Origin: Alphaproteobacteria bacterium
Lineage (GTDB): Bacteria > Pseudomonadota > Alphaproteobacteria > Rhizobiales > Aestuariivirgaceae
Assembly: GCA_024639035.1 (NCBI GenBank)
Contig: JAHEJE010000146.1
Location: 1-7,386 of the forward strand
Direction: 5' to 3'
Length of the DNA stretch: 7,386 bases
The notes under the pieces were generated by a model. That model worked only from the letters and a program-made list of their open reading frames with translations. It was not told where the DNA came from and made no database searches. The position numbers were made by a program, and so were the translations under genes. Shown piece by piece: positions 5,393-7,386 of this stretch. The stretch's first letter is position 1, and every line of letters begins with the position of its first letter.

Positions 5393-6049
5393 TCAGGACC
5401 ATACCCGCGCACTGACATAGAAGATGTGCTGGCCGATCCGGCCCGTGCGCTGCAGGCGGCGGCTCCAGCCCGGCGCGACATAGGTCGCGTGATAGTGGCT
5501 CACCCGGCGCATCGTCGCGCCAAGTCGCGCCAGCGGCGGCTCGCCGTGCGGACCGCTGACACAGGCAACCCCGCAGCGCACCGCCCGCGCCAGCGACACC
5601 GCCTTCAACCATGCCCTGCGGTTGCGCGGGTCTTCCGCCCGACCGTCACAGGCAAACGAGAACTGGCACCGGTTGCGCCTGTGCGCGTTCTGATAGACAA
5701 CATTGCAGATCGAGCTGGGGTATTTCCGGCTCTCGACCCGGTTGAGGATGACCTGGGCGACGGCGATCTGGCCGACTTCGCTCTCCCCGCGCGCCTCGTA
5801 ATAGATCGCTATCGCCAGACAGCCGGTCTGCAAATCGACCCGGCTGACGCGGAACAGTTGCGGTTTGAGCTCCGGCCGCAAAGTCGCATCACCGTCGCTG
5901 GAATGGTGATGCGGCATCTCAGTGCCGGCGCCTTGCCACGCAGGCTTGCTTTCAACGATGATCCGCGCATCCGCGGGACGCACGATCAGAATTGAAAGCA
6001 GCAACAGTGCCCAAAGGACCGGTCGCAACCCGGTATCTACGGTAAACAT
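5393..6049 (-). CDS. SleB-family cell wall hydrolase, exported
   Basis: Predicted 218-residue peptidoglycan hydrolase of the Hydrolase_2 (SleB) family, whose characterised members act as lytic transglycosylases. Residues about 9-28 form a signal peptide or membrane anchor ending in ADA. The catalytic domain runs from about 76 to 214: CLAIAIYYEARGESEVGQIA (77-96) with the likely catalytic Glu85, VILNRVESRKYPSSICNVVY (100-119), NRCQFSFACDG (126-136), then SHYHATYVAPGW (184-195) and IGQHIFY near the end. The order and spacing match the family. The start at 6049 has GGAGGG (6065-6060) 10 nt upstream and begins the hydrophobic leader correctly; an in-frame ATG at 6184 would bury the leader 45 residues inside. 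It is probably a vegetative wall-remodelling enzyme, since this family is widespread in non-spore-forming alphaproteobacteria. It lies tail-to-tail with the tmRNA and diverges from sspB. Confidence 0.9.
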   Translation of the reverse strand: MFTVDTGLRPVLWALLLLSILIVRPADARIIVESKPAWQGAGTEMPHHHSSDGDATLRPELKPQLFRVSRVDLQTGCLAIAIYYEARGESEVGQIAVAQVILNRVESRKYPSSICNVVYQNAHRRNRCQFSFACDGRAEDPRNRRAWLKAVSLARAVRCGVACVSGPHGEPPLARLGATMRRVSHYHATYVAPGWSRRLQRTGRIGQHIFYVSARVWS

Positions 6050-6205
6050 GTCCCCACAACCCTCCGCCAAGAAGCAATGGAAACAGCTTGCCAAAAACTG
6101 TTGAAATCGCCGTTCAGCCAAACGATCGAATTTTACCGGTTCGAGCAATCTTCGCGTAACCCGCTGGCCCCGGCCCACACACACCTATGGTTCCATCACC
6201 GGACC

Positions 6206-6214
6206 TGCTATAAG
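6206..6214 (+). promoter_or_regulatory. Possible extended -10 element for sspB
   Basis: TGCTATAAG contains TATAAG preceded by TGC, 45 bp before the sspB start. No good -35 box is seen at standard spacing, so this rests on the -10 match alone. The divergent 209-bp gap (6050-6258) must also hold the promoter of the wall hydrolase; I could not place it. Confidence 0.35.
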
Positions 6215-6258
6215 CTCACCTTGAGTCGCCGGCTGGCGAACCGACCTGGAGAGGATTC

Positions 6259-6774
6259 ATGGCTGAAGACCTGATGCGCTACGACTTGCTGGCCCAGCAT
6301 GCATTGCGCGGCGTTGTGCGGCTGGCGTTGAAGCGGGTCGAACGCGAAGGCCTGCCCGGCGAGCACCATTTCTTCATCGCCTTCGGAACCCGCGAACCCG
6401 GCGTCGAAATTTCTGACCGGCTGCGGGAAAAATACAAGGAAGAGATGACGATCGTTGTCCAGCACCAGTTCTCGGGACTGCGGGTCCTTGACGACCGCTT
6501 CTCAATTCAGCTGTTTTTCGATGGTATACCGGAAGAGCTGGGCATTCCGTTTGCAGCCGTTAAAGGTTTCTTCGACCCCTCGGTTCAGTTCGGACTGCAG
6601 TTCGAGGTCGCCGAAAACGACTCCGCCCTGACCGCCAGCAATGAATCTGAAGCAGGGCCGCCAAAAGAAGAAGCGCCGGAGGCAACTGGCGACACCGATG
6701 ACAGCAACACGCCACCGGATGCATCGAATGATGATTCAAAAGTTGTCTCTCTCGATACCTTCCGCAAGAAGTAG
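6259..6774 (+). CDS. sspB: SspB-family ClpXP adaptor (alphaproteobacterial type)
   Basis: Predicted 171-residue cytoplasmic adaptor that binds the tmRNA-encoded tag and tethers tagged proteins to the ClpX unfoldase. Residues 5-117 form the folded domain: MRYDLLAQHALRGVVRLAL (6-24), HHFFIAFGTREPGVEIS (36-52), MTIVVQHQF (63-71) and FSIQLFFDGIPEELGIPF (81-98). A long acidic, Pro/Ser/Thr-rich linker (118-160) follows, then the conserved end VVSLDTFRKK (162-171). In known SspB proteins the C-terminal peptide docks on the ClpX N-domain; I infer the same here. The start has GGAG (6248-6251) with a 7-nt spacer. The gene for its cognate tag, ssrA, lies 0.9 kb upstream. The final 47 nt, coding the docking tail, overlap the start of the mepA-like gene in another frame, which suggests translational coupling. 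Confidence 0.92.
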   Translation: MAEDLMRYDLLAQHALRGVVRLALKRVEREGLPGEHHFFIAFGTREPGVEISDRLREKYKEEMTIVVQHQFSGLRVLDDRFSIQLFFDGIPEELGIPFAAVKGFFDPSVQFGLQFEVAENDSALTASNESEAGPPKEEAPEATGDTDDSNTPPDASNDDSKVVSLDTFRKK

Positions 6775-7386
6775 CGTTCTTGCCGCCGTAATTCTCGGCT
6801 TGCTGATCGCCCTGCCCGCCGCTGTGCCGTCCTGGGCACAAGCTGCAGAGCTTTCCCAGCGCGAGATCACCAAAGTGCCGGCAAAGAAGCTTTTCGGCAG
6901 CAAGAAGACCTCGGCGCCGCTCAAGCCGCGGGCCATCGGCTTCTATTCCAAGGGCTGCCTGGCCGGCGGGGTGAAACTGCCGGAGACGGGCTCGGCCTGG
7001 CAGGCCATGCGCCTCAGCCGCAACCGCAACTGGGGCCACCCGCATCTGGTGGAGTTGGTCAAGCGCCTGGCCATCGAAGCAAAGGCGCAGGACGGCTGGC
7101 CCGGCCTCCTTGTCGGCGATCTGGCGCAACCGCGCGGCGGTCCGATGCTGTCGGGACACGCCAGCCATCAGGTCGGCCTGGATGCGGATGTCTGGCTGAG
7201 GCCGATGCCGGACCGCGAGTTGAACCGAACCGAGCGCGAAAAGATGTCGGCCATCTCGGTCATTTCCTCGCGCACCAAGGTCAACCCGAAAATATGGACC
7301 GAGGCGCACGCCAGGTTGATACGCCGCGCGGCATCCTACCCCGAGGTCGCACGGATATTCGTCCACCCGCCGATAAAGGGCGAACT
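6728..7386 (+). CDS. mepA: MepA-like penicillin-insensitive murein endopeptidase, 3' end beyond the window
   Basis: Predicted metallopeptidase (family M74) that would cut peptide cross-links in peptidoglycan in the periplasm; 219 codons are visible. A signal peptide covers about residues 1-39 (hydrophobic VLAAVILGLLIALPAAV, then SWAQA). The catalytic region begins with SRNRNWGHPHLVELVKRLA (97-115), then GWPGLLVGDLAQPRGGPM (123-140) and SGHASHQVGLDADVW (142-156). By comparison with E. coli MepA, His147 and Asp154 should be zinc ligands and His144 an active-site residue. FVHPPIKG (211-218) matches the segment before the last His-rich motif, which lies outside the window, so completeness cannot be judged. 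The start is ATG at 6728 or the adjacent ATG at 6731; GGA at 6717-6719 gives an 8-nt spacer to the first. The gene overlaps the end of sspB by 47 nt, and the two are probably one transcript. Confidence 0.9.
   Translation, partial: MMIQKLSLSIPSARSSVLAAVILGLLIALPAAVPSWAQAAELSQREITKVPAKKLFGSKKTSAPLKPRAIGFYSKGCLAGGVKLPETGSAWQAMRLSRNRNWGHPHLVELVKRLAIEAKAQDGWPGLLVGDLAQPRGGPMLSGHASHQVGLDADVWLRPMPDRELNRTEREKMSAISVISSRTKVNPKIWTEAHARLIRRAASYPEVARIFVHPPIKGE

Noticed and set aside
6050..6184. N-terminal extension of the SleB-type hydrolase to the ATG at 6184
   Set aside because: It would put 45 non-conserved residues ahead of the export signal and leaves little room for the divergent promoters.

Overview
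The window looks like chromosomal DNA from an alphaproteobacterium. The strongest evidence is a circularly permuted, two-piece tmRNA gene (ssrA) whose tag reads ANDNYAEARLAA, followed 0.9 kb later by an alphaproteobacterial-type SspB adaptor. High GC with clear Shine-Dalgarno sequences fits this. The genus cannot be fixed from the sequence; a marine or environmental Hyphomicrobiales- or Parvibaculum-like organism is only a guess.

Layout, left to right. (1) A small DUF2853 protein on the minus strand (107-418) and a secreted cupredoxin-like protein on the plus strand (782-1246) are divergent. Between them sits a 155-bp non-coding MITE-like element (472-626) with 52-bp terminal inverted repeats and a TTAG target duplication. 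(2) A TetR/WHG-type repressor on the minus strand (1262-1855) faces away from a two-gene plus-strand operon. That operon encodes a 716-residue exported VIT + VWA protein ending in a GlyGly-CTERM-like tail (2180-4330), then a rhombosortase (4356-4994). The operon promoter is very clear (TTGATA, 17 bp, TATATT) and is surrounded by three TGAAC-N3-GTTCA palindromes. (3) The permuted tmRNA gene (about 5014-5363) starts just after the rhombosortase stop. (4) A SleB-type cell wall hydrolase on the minus strand (5393-6049) is tail-to-tail with the tmRNA. Divergent from it is sspB (6259-6774), whose last 47 nt overlap the start of a mepA-like murein endopeptidase gene (6728 to beyond the window).

How the parts work together. 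The most distinctive unit is the TetR / VIT-VWA / rhombosortase module. It looks like a regulated surface or secreted adhesion-type protein encoded with the intramembrane protease expected to process its C-terminus. The right half puts ribosome rescue (tmRNA) close to the adaptor that delivers tagged proteins to ClpXP (SspB), interspersed with two peptidoglycan-cleaving enzymes.

The left-most 106 bases hold no gene that I can support; they contain an 8-bp direct repeat (CTTGCTGA at 7-14 and 19-26) of unknown meaning and a possible terminator for the DUF2853 gene.
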